Assembly: GCA_964017065.1 (NCBI GenBank)
Contig: OZ024788.1
Coordinates: forward strand, 11,718,776 to 11,782,775
Source: Haliclona indistincta
Lineage: Eukaryota > Porifera > Demospongiae > Haplosclerida > Chalinidae
Length of the DNA stretch: 64,000 bases
Direction: 5' to 3'
Positions 1 through 11,159 of the stretch are shown here, piece after piece. Within the stretch, counting starts at the first letter, position 1. Each line of letters begins with the position of its first letter. A model generated the notes under the pieces. It saw only the letters and a list, made by a program, of their open reading frames with translations. It was not told the DNA's origin and searched no databases. The position numbers were made by a program, and so were the translations under genes.

Positions 1-254
1 ATTTGCTATATTTGGGTGGTGTGCGAAGAGCAATCAAGCCCCATGATGGATATTACTGGTCGACATGATGAGTAAATAGCATACTTTAATAACTTCTTTT
101 TACTTGATGAACTTCTTTTGTTGCTAGTTGCGATATTTGTGTGGTGTGCGAAGAGCAATCAAGCCCCATGATGGATATTACTGGTCGACATGATGAGTAA
201 ATAGCTTACTTTAATAACTTCTTTTTACTCGATGAACTTCTTTTGTTGCTAGTT
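1..254 (-). pseudogene. Two tandem 125-bp copies holding a receptor-gene fragment
   Basis: Two head-to-tail copies with a period of about 125 bp, starting near 5 and 130. Each contains the reverse complement of part of the intact receptor gene at about 3205-3290 (the stretch with catgatggat and ggtcgacatgatg), joined to a short linker ending in gaacttcttttgttgctag. They have no open frame of useful length. They are relics of a class C receptor paralogue that were duplicated after decay. Confidence 0.75.
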
Positions 255-261
255 GCTATAG

Positions 262-480
262 TAGTTGTCAATGGAGAGGTTTCTGGATTTTAGTTCAGAG
301 AGAGAACTGTTCACAGCAAGTGCTTTAGCCCATACTTGATCATAATAATGGGTCTCTACTACTATAAATCTCGAGGTGACATTCTGCTGTTCTTTCCTGT
401 ACAGAGCATGGAACTTGGCTGTATAATCAGAAAAAGTTTTGAAACCAGCCGAACACTAGTGTCTTTGGAGATAGTCTGAT
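262..480 (-). pseudogene. Relic of class C receptor, extracellular domain part
   Basis: The reverse complement matches the intact gene at about 3800-4010, covering the segment around the RFIVVETHYYDQVW reading, with only scattered differences. It is cut off from any start codon and followed by minisatellite DNA. It shows that at least one more receptor copy once lay here in the opposite orientation. Confidence 0.75.
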
Positions 481-490
481 GAAAAGGAAA

Positions 491-775
491 ATGTTACAAT
501 GTTGAACTGGTACATTCTTTTTATTTGATGAACTTCTTTTGTTACTAGTCCCATAAACGTTGTTGAACTGCTACACTCTTTTTACTTGATGAACTTCTTT
601 TGTTGCTAGTCCCATAAACAATGTTGAACTGCTATGTATCTTGATTCAACTACAGCTGACCTACTATTGCAAAGATCACCGTTGCCCACTTCAAGTCTTT
701 TCCATAGCTGAGCAAAATGAGTGTTGCTAGTCCCGTAAACGATGTTGAACTGGTACATTTTTTCTACTTGATCTC
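491..775. repeat. Degenerate ~62-bp minisatellite
   Basis: Units share gttgaactg, tttttacttgatgaacttc and ttgctagtcccataaac, at about 500, 560, 620 and, after a gap, 722. The same linker words occur inside the 125-bp units at the start of the window, so the two repeats are related. Minus-strand reading at 640-720 gives a short receptor-like stretch (VVESRYIAV), which is weak evidence only. Confidence 0.6.
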
Positions 776-1326
776 GATGGATCAGGTGTTGGCCGTATCT
801 GGCCGTTGGTAAAACCCGGAATCCGGAATTCCGGATGTCAAATTTTGTGTGACATGGCAGAAAAATTGACTGTGAAACTCGCTCCGACTCGTACTCGTCC
901 AGAACGCTTGCTCCACACACGGTGCTTGCATGGAGTACTATAGCAGCCGCGCAAGTGCGCAAGCATACTCAACTTCGTCTCGGTACTATAGCATGGCTGA
1001 AGACAGCAGCAACAACAGTCTGTGGATGCCTGCTCGCTCAGGCTCATCGCACTCGAGTGGCAAACCTTGCCCGCCTGGTGATTCCACGCTTGACTTACAA
1101 CTCCAAGTTACTACATGGTGAACAACATGTATGACAAAGTCAGCTAGACAGCTGGCTAATCTTTTGCTGGCGTTGCTGGGCTCAGTATTGTACGTGCTGT
1201 AATCCGACTCGTGGTGAGCCTGAGCGAGCAAACCGCCACAGCGTCATTATGCTTCAACAGCATAATACTATAGGAGCCTTGTGTCACCGTCTCACATCTA
1301 GCTAGCCTCCAGCTGCTAGCATATCA
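776..1326. other. No supported gene
   Basis: Short overlapping open frames occur on both strands but none resembles a known domain. The stretch near 870-890 (gtgaaactcgctccga) resembles flanks found upstream of two-domain family genes at about 37360 and 60775, so part of it may be duplicated flank. Confidence 0.4.
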
Positions 1327-1760
1327 GTGTATCGCCGTGAGCGAACCGTATCTTCTGGCTTTTTCAATTATTCTCCCGTGACAATGACATTCGCCTGGTT
1401 TCAAATGAGTCTGAGTATGGGGCTTACTTGTTCCTCGCATACCACCCAAATATCTCAACTTGCTGGGCACCAAGACATGGAAATGATTCAATTATCAAGG
1501 GCAAATTTGAACACAGAAGTCAACAGTTTCCTCACTTGTGGCGCTTTATAGGTAGTACCTGTGCTTAATCTGACAGATGAACTCACTATCATAGAATAGA
1601 ACTACGACCCAAATCGATGAAAATCATGGTGTGTCTACTTAAGTTCATATCTTTCTTTTACCTAACACTGATTCTTTTGCCTTTAAGCAAGTTGGATTTT
1701 ACTATCCTCGGTATCCGTCTGATTTTTATTTTACTGTCTACTCAACCAATTTTCTAATGG
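1327..1760 (+). pseudogene. Scrambled relic of class C receptor
   Basis: Plus-strand pieces match the intact receptor gene in shuffled order: 1327-1370 resembles gene positions near 3866, 1385-1410 those near 3805, 1410-1570 those near 3235-3390 (reading includes SQLAGHQDMEMIQLSRANL), and 1645-1755 those near 4125-4230. In-frame stops and order changes exclude a working product. It lies just upstream of, and in the same orientation as, the intact gene. Confidence 0.75.
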
Positions 1761-2911
1761 ACACTTTAATGTGGATTCCCGATTCATTTTTACTTCTAAT
1801 ACCTTTCATGTGACTATTGTACTTCTGCATATTCGCTCCTCTTCTCTTCAAGATACTTTGATGACAAAGTCTACTCGGGTACAGTCTCGACTAAAAATGC
1901 ACTTTCTTCAATTGTGTGTATCAATTTATCTAGTACCTTACATGTCACTGCTGTTCTACTCTACGTACATGTATCTATAGTCAATGTGTTTGCTGTGTTC
2001 GAGACATTCTTGTTAGTAGTGACATTTATGTAGTCAGGTCAATATTGCTCATTTATCGTGTTGTAATTTTTCAAATGATTTGTTTGCAACAATTAACCTG
2101 AATCGTTGTTATTTATGGTACTATTTTTAGCGATGACATTGTATTGCTAAAATTGATATTATTGCATGCAAAATTTTTGACTGGTATTGCTAAATTTTTA
2201 CTCATAATACTGAAGTACAGTGAGTCATAATGAATCACACTTGAGGTGTTGATGGGATGGAATACTAGATACTGAAATTTTTATCATGATTTAAATTTGA
2301 CACCTAATTTTGACTATCTTGGGATAAAATTTGAGACCTGGAACATGTATTCGATAAGTGAAATAATGTCAACTACATGTAGGTAATTGAAAAATAATGC
2401 AGTGTATTAACAAGTCAGTTCTCTGATGACTAAAATTTTTTGAGCATTCTCTGATTGTATCATTTTACATTGTGTTTAAGATTACATGCATCAAGCAAAT
2501 TTCAAACAGATTATTGTTCTTGAGACACCAGGAGCACATTACCATATCCTGGTGCTACACCTCTCAAAAAACTGCCAAACAATACCACGTCAAAGCTGAG
2601 ACTTCATTAAAAAAATTGATAGTTGTAGCCAAGTCAAATTTTGATGTCAGTACTTTTAGTGTTCAAGTATAGTAACTAACTAAAAATATGCTACTATTTA
2701 TAATAATAATAAAAATTATAAATATAATTACTTCCTGTTACACCAAATTTTACTTCCTATTGTGTGTTAGTAGTGAACTTTAAAGTGCATTTTGCTAAAA
2801 CGTATTGACAAGTATAGTTCTTCTGTTGTGTAAAGTGTATGGTTTTGACTGCTATGCTTTGAGGACAGTCGACAGTACTCCAGTGCAACGTTCTGCTCGG
2901 CATTTGTCAAG
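1761..2911. other. AT-rich spacer upstream of receptor gene
   Basis: AT-rich, with only short open frames and no recognisable domain. It should include the receptor promoter, but I see no site I can name with confidence. Confidence 0.4.
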
Positions 2912-5164
2912 ATGAAGATTGTTTTACTACTGTTTGTCTTATCAAATTTTCCACTCATTCTTCGCACTTGCCCTAACCCTTCTACTACTAGTGATGGAAC
3001 CAAACCATTGTATCTACTTGCTTTGGTTGCTGGGTACCCACAAGCTGAGACCTCATTGCTGGCTGCAAGGATTGCTCAAGAAGAGATCAACAATCACAGT
3101 GACATTCTTCCGGACTACCGCATAGAACTGATCAGGGACACGATTGAAGTTTGTTCATCAAGTGAGGCAGGCATTGGTCTTAGTAAGTTAGTCAAGCATG
3201 TTGTATACCCATCATGTCGACCAGTATTATCCATCATGGGGCTTGACTGTTCCTCACAAACCACTCAAATATCTCAACTTGCGGGGCACCAAGGCATGGA
3301 TATGATTCAATTATCCAGGGCGAATTTGGACACAGAAAGTCAACATTTTCCTCACTTGTGGCGCTTTATAGGTAGCTCTAGTGCTTATTCTGAAGCAGTT
3401 CTCGCCATAATGAAGCAGCTCAACTGGACCAGAATAGGTATAGTGTACAATATCGAGTCTTCGTTGTTCTCAGGACTGGCTAAGCACTTGGAACTAAAAA
3501 TGAGGTCATCAAACATGACTGTGTCGTTCAATTTGGGAATAAGAGGCACTAAACCGTACTATTTAGATGCTTTAGCTTCGAACATTAGGTCCAAAGAAAC
3601 CAGTGTTATTGTTAAAATGGTTAGTCTTCGGCAATCACGTTCTTTGCTATCATTTGCATGCCGTTATGGATTCACTCATCCTCATTACAGCTGGTTACAT
3701 GTGGCAACTCATCCGTTTTGGTTATCGTTGACAGCTGGGGAGGGATTGATCAATGAATGTGCTCTTGGTAACATTTTCCTTTTCATTAGACTAGCTCCAG
3801 ATGACACTAGCATTCGCCTGGTTTCGAATAAAACTTTTTCTGAGTATACAGCCAATTTCCGTGCTCTGTACAGGAGAGAACAGCCAATTGTCACTTCAAG
3901 ATTTATAGTAGTAGAGACCCATTATTACGATCAAGTATGGGCTATGGCACTTGCTGTGAACAGTTCTCTCTCTGAACTAAAATCCAGAAACCTCTCCATT
4001 GACAACTACACTATTGGGCAGCCTGAAATCACAGCTGTGATTGAAAAGAATTTGAAGAATCTAAGGTTTCAAGGGGCTAGCGGTTGGATAGAGTTCAATC
4101 AGGACCAAGGTGTTCCTTCACCAATTGATATCTTTCTTTTACCTAGCAATACTACTGGCGTGAAACGTGTTGGACTTTACAATCCTCGGCTTCCATCTGA
4201 TTTTTATTTCGATTCTTACTTAACTAAGTTTCCAACGGAAAATTTAACACGGATTTATGAACATGTTGTAATGCCGTTGAAAGTGGCTATTGTCCTGTAT
4301 ATTCTCACTGGTATTATCATCATCTTCACTACCATACAATTCGTCATTTACTTCTGCTACAGGCACCATAAGGTTATCAAAGCTACCAGTCCGGTTCTCA
4401 GTCGTCTCATGTTTTTAGGGTGCTACTTGCTCTGTCTAGCTGCTGGTCATCTGATTACGTTTTCCAGTTTTGTTATTATACCCATAAAAAGTACTCGTAT
4501 GGTAATCGTTAATTTTGTACTCGTCATAAACGGCATCAATCTAATCCTCATCACTCTGTTTGTTGAACAATTACGAATCTACCGGATTTTCACCTGCTGG
4601 GCTAAACAACCCGGTAAACTGTGGAGTAGCCTTTCACTGTATCTTGCAATTTTCCTGATAGCAACAATCCCAAACATATTTCTTGCTGTTTTCATTCCTC
4701 TCAAACCGCCTACTGTCGATACTTATTTCCTTAAATCTTTCATTGACAATCTTCCAGTGATCGAGGTCCACACCAGGATTGAACCAACCAGCATCTACAC
4801 TTTTATTGGTTTGGCAGCTTTAGACACTGTTGTATTCCTCATTCCGGTGATTGTCATGGGAGTTCGCAATCGCAAGATAAAAATGAAGAACTTCAACATC
4901 TCGGGACCGATCTACCTATTTCTGGCTGTTCTAGTGATCGCAATATTTCTGTTCACATCCTTGGTCATCATCTTCCTGATGAATGGGATGGAACCACTCG
5001 CTAACGGTACAATGGTTTCTCTGCTACTCATCTTTGTCCTTGCCTGTCAGTTCATCTTCTTCCTGCCCAAGATACTCGCAGCTCTATTCAATAACAAGTT
5101 TCCCCGAGCTCAGTCTTGCTTGGACAAGACACTATCGTCAGTTGCTCAAGTCATCTTTTCCTAG
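2912..5164 (+). CDS. GABA-B-type metabotropic receptor (class C GPCR)
   Basis: A 750-residue intronless receptor expected at the cell surface. Residues 1-20 are a hydrophobic signal peptide ending near RTCPNP. Residues ~30-430 read as a bilobed ligand-binding (ANF-receptor/PBP1) domain with many N-glycosylation sequons (NWT, NMT, NKT, NYT, NTT). Seven membrane segments follow at about 457-481, 493-520, 530-552, 570-595, 631-652, 667-690 and 700-728. The seventh ends in FLPKI, like the F-x-PK motif of class C receptors. There is no cysteine-rich domain between the two halves, which separates GABA-B-like from mGlu-like receptors. The cytoplasmic tail is only about 20 residues, short for the family. 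The start is the first ATG and directly precedes the signal peptide. Ligand unknown; GABA binding is not implied. Relics of paralogues lie at 1-480 and 1327-1760. Confidence 0.9.
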   Translation: MKIVLLLFVLSNFPLILRTCPNPSTTSDGTKPLYLLALVAGYPQAETSLLAARIAQEEINNHSDILPDYRIELIRDTIEVCSSSEAGIGLSKLVKHVVYPSCRPVLSIMGLDCSSQTTQISQLAGHQGMDMIQLSRANLDTESQHFPHLWRFIGSSSAYSEAVLAIMKQLNWTRIGIVYNIESSLFSGLAKHLELKMRSSNMTVSFNLGIRGTKPYYLDALASNIRSKETSVIVKMVSLRQSRSLLSFACRYGFTHPHYSWLHVATHPFWLSLTAGEGLINECALGNIFLFIRLAPDDTSIRLVSNKTFSEYTANFRALYRREQPIVTSRFIVVETHYYDQVWAMALAVNSSLSELKSRNLSIDNYTIGQPEITAVIEKNLKNLRFQGASGWIEFNQDQGVPSPIDIFLLPSNTTGVKRVGLYNPRLPSDFYFDSYLTKFPTENLTRIYEHVVMPLKVAIVLYILTGIIIIFTTIQFVIYFCYRHHKVIKATSPVLSRLMFLGCYLLCLAAGHLITFSSFVIIPIKSTRMVIVNFVLVINGINLILITLFVEQLRIYRIFTCWAKQPGKLWSSLSLYLAIFLIATIPNIFLAVFIPLKPPTVDTYFLKSFIDNLPVIEVHTRIEPTSIYTFIGLAALDTVVFLIPVIVMGVRNRKIKMKNFNISGPIYLFLAVLVIAIFLFTSLVIIFLMNGMEPLANGTMVSLLLIFVLACQFIFFLPKILAALFNNKFPRAQSCLDKTLSSVAQVIFS

Positions 5165-5499
5165 CTATCGTACTATGACTGCTGCTGCTGGACAAATACT
5201 TGTCATAAATTATACTAGTTTTATCATGTGACTTGTGTGAAGTAGTGTTAGTCAGTTTAGTTAGAACAGTGTAGTAGTTTAGTTAGAATAGTTATTTGTT
5301 TGCTATATTTGTTGTAGATGATTGTTTGCTGTTGTTTTGCAAACTTACTTTCTGTCACAAGCAGATTCACGCAAGTTCACGCATTAACACGCAAAATGCA
5401 TGCTCGGCTATGATAGAGCATGTGGAGAATGTTGCATGTGATTAGTATGTACACAACGTGCATGATGGTGACTCTAGAGAACCATGTCAGTGACGTTGA
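5165..5499. other. Receptor 3' flank, no further gene
   Basis: Non-coding. Repeated short words occur (agtgtagtagtttagttag; acgcaagttcacgcattaacacgc split in two copies). No clear canonical AATAAA signal is visible close to the stop. Confidence 0.4.
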
Positions 5500-5504
5500 A
5501 TGTG

Positions 5505-5762
5505 ACCCAGGCTCCACTCGAGCTATGCTTTCTAATTGAGATTGAGCTGATGCGTGATCGATCGATTGCGAAGAAGAGCTGCCTGTGCTGCTGCTAGACA
5601 GCTAGTCATCATCTGTGAATCTGATCTCATCTCCACTGCTGCTCATGTCTCTTTCATCACTTGTAGCAGCTCTTGCATCGTCAGAAACAACTGTTTTAGT
5701 CTCTGCAACAGAAAAGGTTCCTTCTTCTGCTGGTATGTCATCATCTCCTATTGTAGCCATTC
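5505..5762 (-). pseudogene. N-terminal relic of the two-domain family
   Basis: Minus-strand reading begins like the family members at 9971-11143 and 53976-55172: an ATG context after the acceptor-like acttcag, then an acidic stretch and the SSSGDEIR motif. It is interrupted by a stop soon after the DEIR motif, and the rest of the gene is absent; unrelated DNA follows from about 5505 down. It is a truncated duplicate of the first ~80 codons. Confidence 0.75.
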
Positions 5763-5919
5763 TTCTGAAGTATGTTTATTTTAAGCCCTGATCTTACTAA
5801 ATGGCCAGCTATGACCACGTGATGAACCAAAATCACCCAATTACATGATTGTATAGTTCCTATATAAAATTACTATCATTAACATAAGAAATAACATAAA
5901 TGCACATTAGTGTGTGCTA

Positions 5920-5925
5920 TTTATT
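5920..5925 (-). terminator. Polyadenylation signal AATAAA
   Basis: Plus-strand tttatt is AATAAA on the minus strand, about 30 nt beyond the stop codon of the gene at 5955-7124. The spacing suits a polyadenylation signal. Confidence 0.5.
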
Positions 5926-5954
5926 CAGCATTTGTGTCAGCAGACAAATGTTAG

Positions 5955-7124
5955 TCAGACTTTTCGTAGAATATAAATGTAAACACAGCTTTTTCCAGAA
6001 ATTCCTCTACTCACTTCAATGTAGGCACTGTTGAGCTTGTTGTCTGCATCAGGCCAGTTTTGGCTGTCTTTAGACAGTCTTTTCCATGCATCAATAGCCT
6101 TCATGCCTTCGCCAGCATATATTTTTCGGCTTCCTAGTATAGGCCAACTTCCTGCGAGTGAGATTGACCTTTGTTGCTGATCAATGTAAGCAGTGTAGCG
6201 AGCTGCAAGAGACATGTTTAGTTGATCAAAACCAGCTACTGCACACTCTCCCTTCTTGATATTGCCAAGAGGCCAAATGCCTTGCACTTCATGTTTCCCA
6301 TCAGCTAGTGTAAGGTCACACCCAGTGAGGTTGTTGACTACGAAAGTGAACCCGGGCATGCTCCCAATGCAATAAGTAGTAAACTTATCAACAGCTTCTG
6401 TGACGGCTTCATTTCCGGAAGCTACTCCAAACTGGGCATATTGTAATTGATTAATATCATACTCAAAGCGGTAATGAGTACCAGGATTGATAACAGCTGC
6501 TTGATTTCTATCTAGCTGGTGATCATGAATTTTTTGCCAATTGACTTTATACCAAGAATTAGCACATTCGGTTTTTCCAGCATAGATTCCAATATCTCTG
6601 TTGCCCATCAATGGCCAGTGTGCATACAGCATGACAGTTCGTAAGCCAGGTTTGTCATCATCAGCAGTAAACACAACGTTAAGATTTTTGAAGTAGCTGT
6701 GATCAAACAAGGCAGCTACACACTCATTTTTTTGTATGAAACTAAATGGCCAACTATCTCCACCAGATGATCCAGAACGAACAAGATCGTGATCTGTCAT
6801 GTTGTTAACAGCAAAGATGAACTTCGATGTAGGCGATTTTTCTGAAGACTTTAAGAGCCTTGTCACAGCTGTTTCTTTAGCAAGTTTTCCTGCTTTAACT
6901 CTAGCAACACAATCTACATGTAATTTATGTAGGCTATTGTTACGTCCTCGATCACGTAATGAAGTACGAAGAGGAGTTGGCTGTGCTGCTATGATGTCAT
7001 CATCAGTACTCCTGATCTCATCTCCACTACTCATCACATTTCTCATTTGTACATTAATAGAAGCTGTTTGATCAATAGTAGATAGTGTTGTTTCCATATT
7101 TTCGTCTTCATTTAAAGCCGCCAT
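5955..7124 (-). CDS. Two-domain tandem-repeat protein, copy A
   Basis: A 389-residue protein of unknown function. Residues 1-95 are acidic and probably disordered, with the family motif SSGDEIRSTDDD. Two homologous domains follow, ~100-235 and ~255-385. Both start with an F-x-x-VNN-(M/L)-T motif, then SWPF or IWPL, then ECVAA or ECAVA about ten residues later. No signal peptide or membrane segment is seen in this open frame, so it would be cytosolic unless an upstream exon exists. A minus-strand splice acceptor (tctcacag) lies just before the ATG, so an upstream exon is possible. It shares the segment NEAVTEA with the copy at 35983-37212; these two form one subtype. The alternating short motifs suggest beta-sandwich domains, but I cannot assign a family. 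Confidence 0.8.
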   Translation of the reverse strand: MAALNEDENMETTLSTIDQTASINVQMRNVMSSGDEIRSTDDDIIAAQPTPLRTSLRDRGRNNSLHKLHVDCVARVKAGKLAKETAVTRLLKSSEKSPTSKFIFAVNNMTDHDLVRSGSSGGDSWPFSFIQKNECVAALFDHSYFKNLNVVFTADDDKPGLRTVMLYAHWPLMGNRDIGIYAGKTECANSWYKVNWQKIHDHQLDRNQAAVINPGTHYRFEYDINQLQYAQFGVASGNEAVTEAVDKFTTYCIGSMPGFTFVVNNLTGCDLTLADGKHEVQGIWPLGNIKKGECAVAGFDQLNMSLAARYTAYIDQQQRSISLAGSWPILGSRKIYAGEGMKAIDAWKRLSKDSQNWPDADNKLNSAYIEVSRGISGKSCVYIYILRKV

Positions 7125-7291
7125 TTCTTATTCTGTGAGAAAGCATAACCATAGATCAGTACTAGTTGATTACTATAATTTTATTGGTACTGTTTGCAAT
7201 AGTGTTAGCTATTAATCTTTGCAAGGAGCTGGTCAATGACATGATAATGCACGACAAAAAAATTCTCAGCATAGGTAGTAGTCTTCCTTAA

Positions 7292-7882
7292 CCCTTTAAG
7301 CCCTAATGACGCAATTTTGCGTCATACATACTTCAGACAGCATAACTTAATGAAAAAGTGCTAAAATTTCCCAAAATTAAGCCAAATTGAAGAATACAAA
7401 TAACCGCAAAAAATTGACCGGCTTTCGGCATGCCCCCTGCGCTAAACGTATTGTCTTCGGCATTTCTATGGCTTCAGTGCAAATTTCACAACATTTTAGG
7501 AAAAACAAAATGGCTGCCATAAAAATTTGGACATTTTATGGCTTCAGGTACTCGGAAAACACATTTTTGCGCATTCTCTATGATCTGGGCTACATTTTAC
7601 ATTGACCAAAACCACTGCTATTTACATGTACTATTGAGTAGCCAGCCCCAAAGTACTAACTTTGAGCAAAATTTGACGAGGTCGCTGCACTTTATCGGCT
7701 TCACTTTCGAAGTGGGAGGGGCATATCGACCGACTTGAGTGTGAGCAATTGCGGCTACTCACTGGCGTAAAAGGACGCAAATTTGAGACCAGTAGCACAA
7801 AAGACACACGAGATATTCACGATAGAAGTGGTCAGCATTTACGAGGTTAAAATTTCAGCAAGAAAATTTAGTAGTTAAAGGG
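7292..7882. mobile_element. piggyBac-like MITE with TTAA duplication
   Basis: A 591-bp element with termini ccctttaa and ttaaaggg, flanked on both sides by TTAA (7288-7291 and 7883-7886). TTAA target duplication with a CCYT-type end is typical of piggyBac-derived non-autonomous elements. Open frames inside are short and have no transposase features. Confidence 0.75.
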
Positions 7883-7886
7883 TTAA

Positions 7887-9485
7887 CCCAACTTTCCAAA
7901 ATACATCAGAACTTAGATCAGTGGCTTGTCGCCTTTTTACTGATTATTATTAAATCACAGAGAAAAGGGAAATCTAGTCATTATCATTTTTATCATCATT
8001 ATGCACAAGATAAATACCGTAGATCTGCCGTAGATCGTATTATTTTTGGATGATAAACTGCACGTTTTCCGTGAATAATCTTGTATTCGTGAAAATTCTG
8101 AATACATAAAGTTGCCTTTAGCTCTGGTGCTCAAACACGAATTGTTTTCGCAAACCACGATTTTGCTTCTAATTTGCAATACGATCTATGGTATCAAGAC
8201 TCGAGTACATAATATTTTACAGAGAGTATCAAACGCCTATTTCCACTGTAGAGACACTAACATAACTAGCACTTGAGTTAATGATTATTATGCATGGTAC
8301 ATGACGAAAGCGTGTTGAACAAATCCACAACGACGTCACGGTTTACTACTGCATTTATGCTCTGCATGCAGTAGTAGGCGTTACTGGTTGTTATCGACCT
8401 GCATGAGCACATGCACTACATGATGTTGATTGAATTAGACATGTTCTAATCCTTTGGAACATTGGGGCGACAAACACACTCAGTGACAGATAGATGCATG
8501 TAGATAGATACAAAGTTTTCATGCAACGTGGGACATACATCACCATTCACAAAGTGCACATTACAATTTCATTCAACTTTACCATTACATGTATCAGTTT
8601 GATAGACCACTAAAATGCTAATGATATTCATAAGCATGTATAGTATTCATGGATCTGTTGGGCTCACTAATACGTCACCGAGTCATGTTCAGCATCCCCA
8701 CTAGGATCCGAACCTTGTTTTGGTTCATAAAGTGGATCAGTCTAATAAAACAGTGTAGACATGCAGCAAGTGGTGTATGGTTGCACATGGTTGTGAACCA
8801 ATTGGGGCCTAGGTTGCACATTCCCACGGCAGTACCCTGATATTACCAAAACTTTAGCTAAACAGCGAAAAGTGTTTGTTGTACTGCTCCATACCAGACA
8901 AGGACAAGCTATAGCGTGTGATTTTGTGTGATGAGACCAACCTGAAGTAGCCCACTACTAATTCTGTATGTGCTCACTTGCAATGTTAATCTTTAACACA
9001 CATGTAATTTGTACATGTACTTGTAACAGATCTGATTGCTAACCTGATATTATCTGCTGAAGATTCCACAACCATTTACTCAGTGGCTACAAGTAAAAAC
9101 TGTGAATTGTGTACAGTAGGGTGGTCTTTTAACCTATAGATTCTGCTAGCATTGCTAGGTAGTGTATGAATTTTATCATGTATACAAATAATCATGGTGA
9201 TGTTTTCTTTTAAAATGCACAGTCTGTTGTTGCACAGAGGTGGTCTAAAATGAATACTGTATCATTACAATACTCCCTGCATTCCCGAAGACAGCCTAAC
9301 CATGATTATGCTTATAATGCAGTTGCTGGTAAAATCACAAAGTGTCACCTGCAACAATTGCTGACGTAAGCCAGTGTGGACAGAGAGTTTGACAGTTTAC
9401 AGCTCTACCACATGACGTCTTCTGGTTGGGCTGCGCAATATTAAAATTTGGAGGTTTTTTGCATACATTTCTGTGAGAAGAACAA
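7887..9485. other. No supported gene
   Basis: AT-rich intergenic DNA. Short open frames are scattered without domain features. Some short AT-rich words recur elsewhere in the window, but I could not define an element here. Confidence 0.4.
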
Positions 9486-9487
9486 TG

Positions 9488-9782
9488 GCGTGTTCACACT
9501 GACAACCCGGGTCAAAATTAAACCAGACTTACCCGGGTTGAACTCAGTTAGCACACGTCTGCACTCGACCCGGATCGATGTGGGTCGGGTCCATGCAGCA
9601 GTCCAAGGTAGCGTTTATAGCACTAGTACGAGAGCTTCTTGACAATGTAAGTCTTTTTCTAGCGCTTGAGCACTCAGGGAACATCTCTAGCACGCATACA
9701 CATGGCGATTGCAAGATGAACCTGGTTTCAACCCAGTTCAACCCACGTACGTATGTGGGTTGGCTTAACACGGGTTAAGGTT
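9488..9782. repeat. MITE-like segment with inverted ends
   Basis: The left side contains acaacccgggtcaaaatta and the right side ggcttaacacgggttaagg; acccgggt / acgggtt and caacccacgtacgtatgtgggttg form inverted matches. The structure suggests a short non-autonomous DNA element, but the ends are imperfect and no target duplication was found. Confidence 0.4.
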
Positions 9783-9970
9783 AAGGTTTGCATAAGGAGG
9801 GTTTGCAGCGGAAGCGGTGGACTTCAGATTTCGCTATCCACAGTTGAACGCTCCCTCCCCTTGTGGTACGGTTATGATTGAACTGCACAAGTAAATATAT
9901 CATGATTGTGAGAAAAACAAGCACACAATGTCATATAACTGTATTAAATTAGTCATGACTGACGCATGAG

Positions 9971-11143
9971 TTATATATTTTGTAGCACAAATACATAAAC
10001 ACAGCTTTTTCCAGAAATTCCTTTCTTCACTTCAATGTGAGCGCTGTTGAGCCTGTCATCTGCATCTTCTCGTATTGGCCAGTTATGACAATCTGTCGTC
10101 AATTTTTTCCAAGCATCTATAGCCTTCATTCCTTCGCCAATGAAAATTTTTCTGCTTCCCATAGAAGGCCAACTTCCTGCCAGTGAGATTGACTTTTTAT
10201 GTTGATCGATGTAAGCAGTATAGCGAGCAGCAAGAGACATGCTTAGTTTATCAAAACCAGCTACTGCGCACTCTCCTTTCTTAATATTGCCAAGAGGCCA
10301 AGTACCTTGCACTTCATGTTTCCCATCAGCTAGTGTAAGGTCATGCCCAGTGAGGTTGTTGATAACAACAGTAAACCCTGGCATGCTTCCAGTGTTAAAG
10401 ATAGCAAAACTTTTGAGAGCTTGAGCAGCAGCTCCTTTATCAGCAGGCACTCCATATTGTGCATATTGCAACTGGTTGATATCGTACTCAAAAATATAGT
10501 ACGAGCCAGGATTTATAATAGCTGCTTTGTTACCATCCAATTCATGGTCATGAACATTTTCTCGATTTTTTTTCTCTGAAATTGGTAGAGTCATTCCTGT
10601 GTAGATTCCAATGCTTCTGCCATCTTCCATCCAGTGCGCACTCAGCATGACCGTTCGTATACCAGGCTTATCATCATCAGCAGTAAACACTGCATTGAGG
10701 TTGTTGAAATGACTATGGTCATACAAGGCGGCAACACACTCGTTTTTTCTTATCGAACTAAACGGCCAACTATCACTACCTGATGATGCTGAACGAACCA
10801 GATCATGATCTGTCATGTTGTTAACAGCAATGATGAACTTGGATTTTTTTAAAGTCTTCAAGAGATTTCCAGCGGCTTTTTCTTTTGCATTTTTTCCTGC
10901 TTCCACTCGAGCTATGCTGTCTAACGTGATTGAGTTGATGCGTGATCTATCGCGAATTGGATTGCGAGGAAGACCTGCCTTTTCTAGACTGTCATCCGTG
11001 CTTCTGATCTCATCTCCACTGCTGCTCCTGTCTCTGTCATCACTTGTAGCAGTTCTTGCATCATCAGAAACTACTGTGTTAGTCTCTGCAACAGAGAAGG
11101 TACCTTCTTCTGCTTGTATGTCATCATCTGCTTTTGTAGCCAT
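9971..11143 (-). CDS. Two-domain tandem-repeat protein, copy B
   Basis: A 390-residue product. The acidic N-terminus (residues 1-60) carries SSSGDEIRSTDD. Domain 1 spans ~102-229 (FIIAVNNMTDHDL, SWPF, ECVAA with C136) and domain 2 ~257-388 (FTVVINNLTGHDL, TWPL, ECAVA with C292). Domain 2 ends with ISGKSCVYVFVLQNI. The matched positions of the two ECxxA cysteines show that the halves arose by internal duplication. A conserved acceptor-like tacttcag precedes the ATG by 3 nt. It belongs to the subtype starting MATKxDDDIQAEEGTFSVAET, shared with 53976-55172. The upstream flank (to about 11340) is also shared with the copy at 53976-55172. Function not recognised. No signal peptide in this frame. 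Confidence 0.82.
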   Translation of the reverse strand: MATKADDDIQAEEGTFSVAETNTVVSDDARTATSDDRDRSSSGDEIRSTDDSLEKAGLPRNPIRDRSRINSITLDSIARVEAGKNAKEKAAGNLLKTLKKSKFIIAVNNMTDHDLVRSASSGSDSWPFSSIRKNECVAALYDHSHFNNLNAVFTADDDKPGIRTVMLSAHWMEDGRSIGIYTGMTLPISEKKNRENVHDHELDGNKAAIINPGSYYIFEYDINQLQYAQYGVPADKGAAAQALKSFAIFNTGSMPGFTVVINNLTGHDLTLADGKHEVQGTWPLGNIKKGECAVAGFDKLSMSLAARYTAYIDQHKKSISLAGSWPSMGSRKIFIGEGMKAIDAWKKLTTDCHNWPIREDADDRLNSAHIEVKKGISGKSCVYVFVLQNI

Positions 11144-11159
11144 TCTTCTGAAGTAAATT

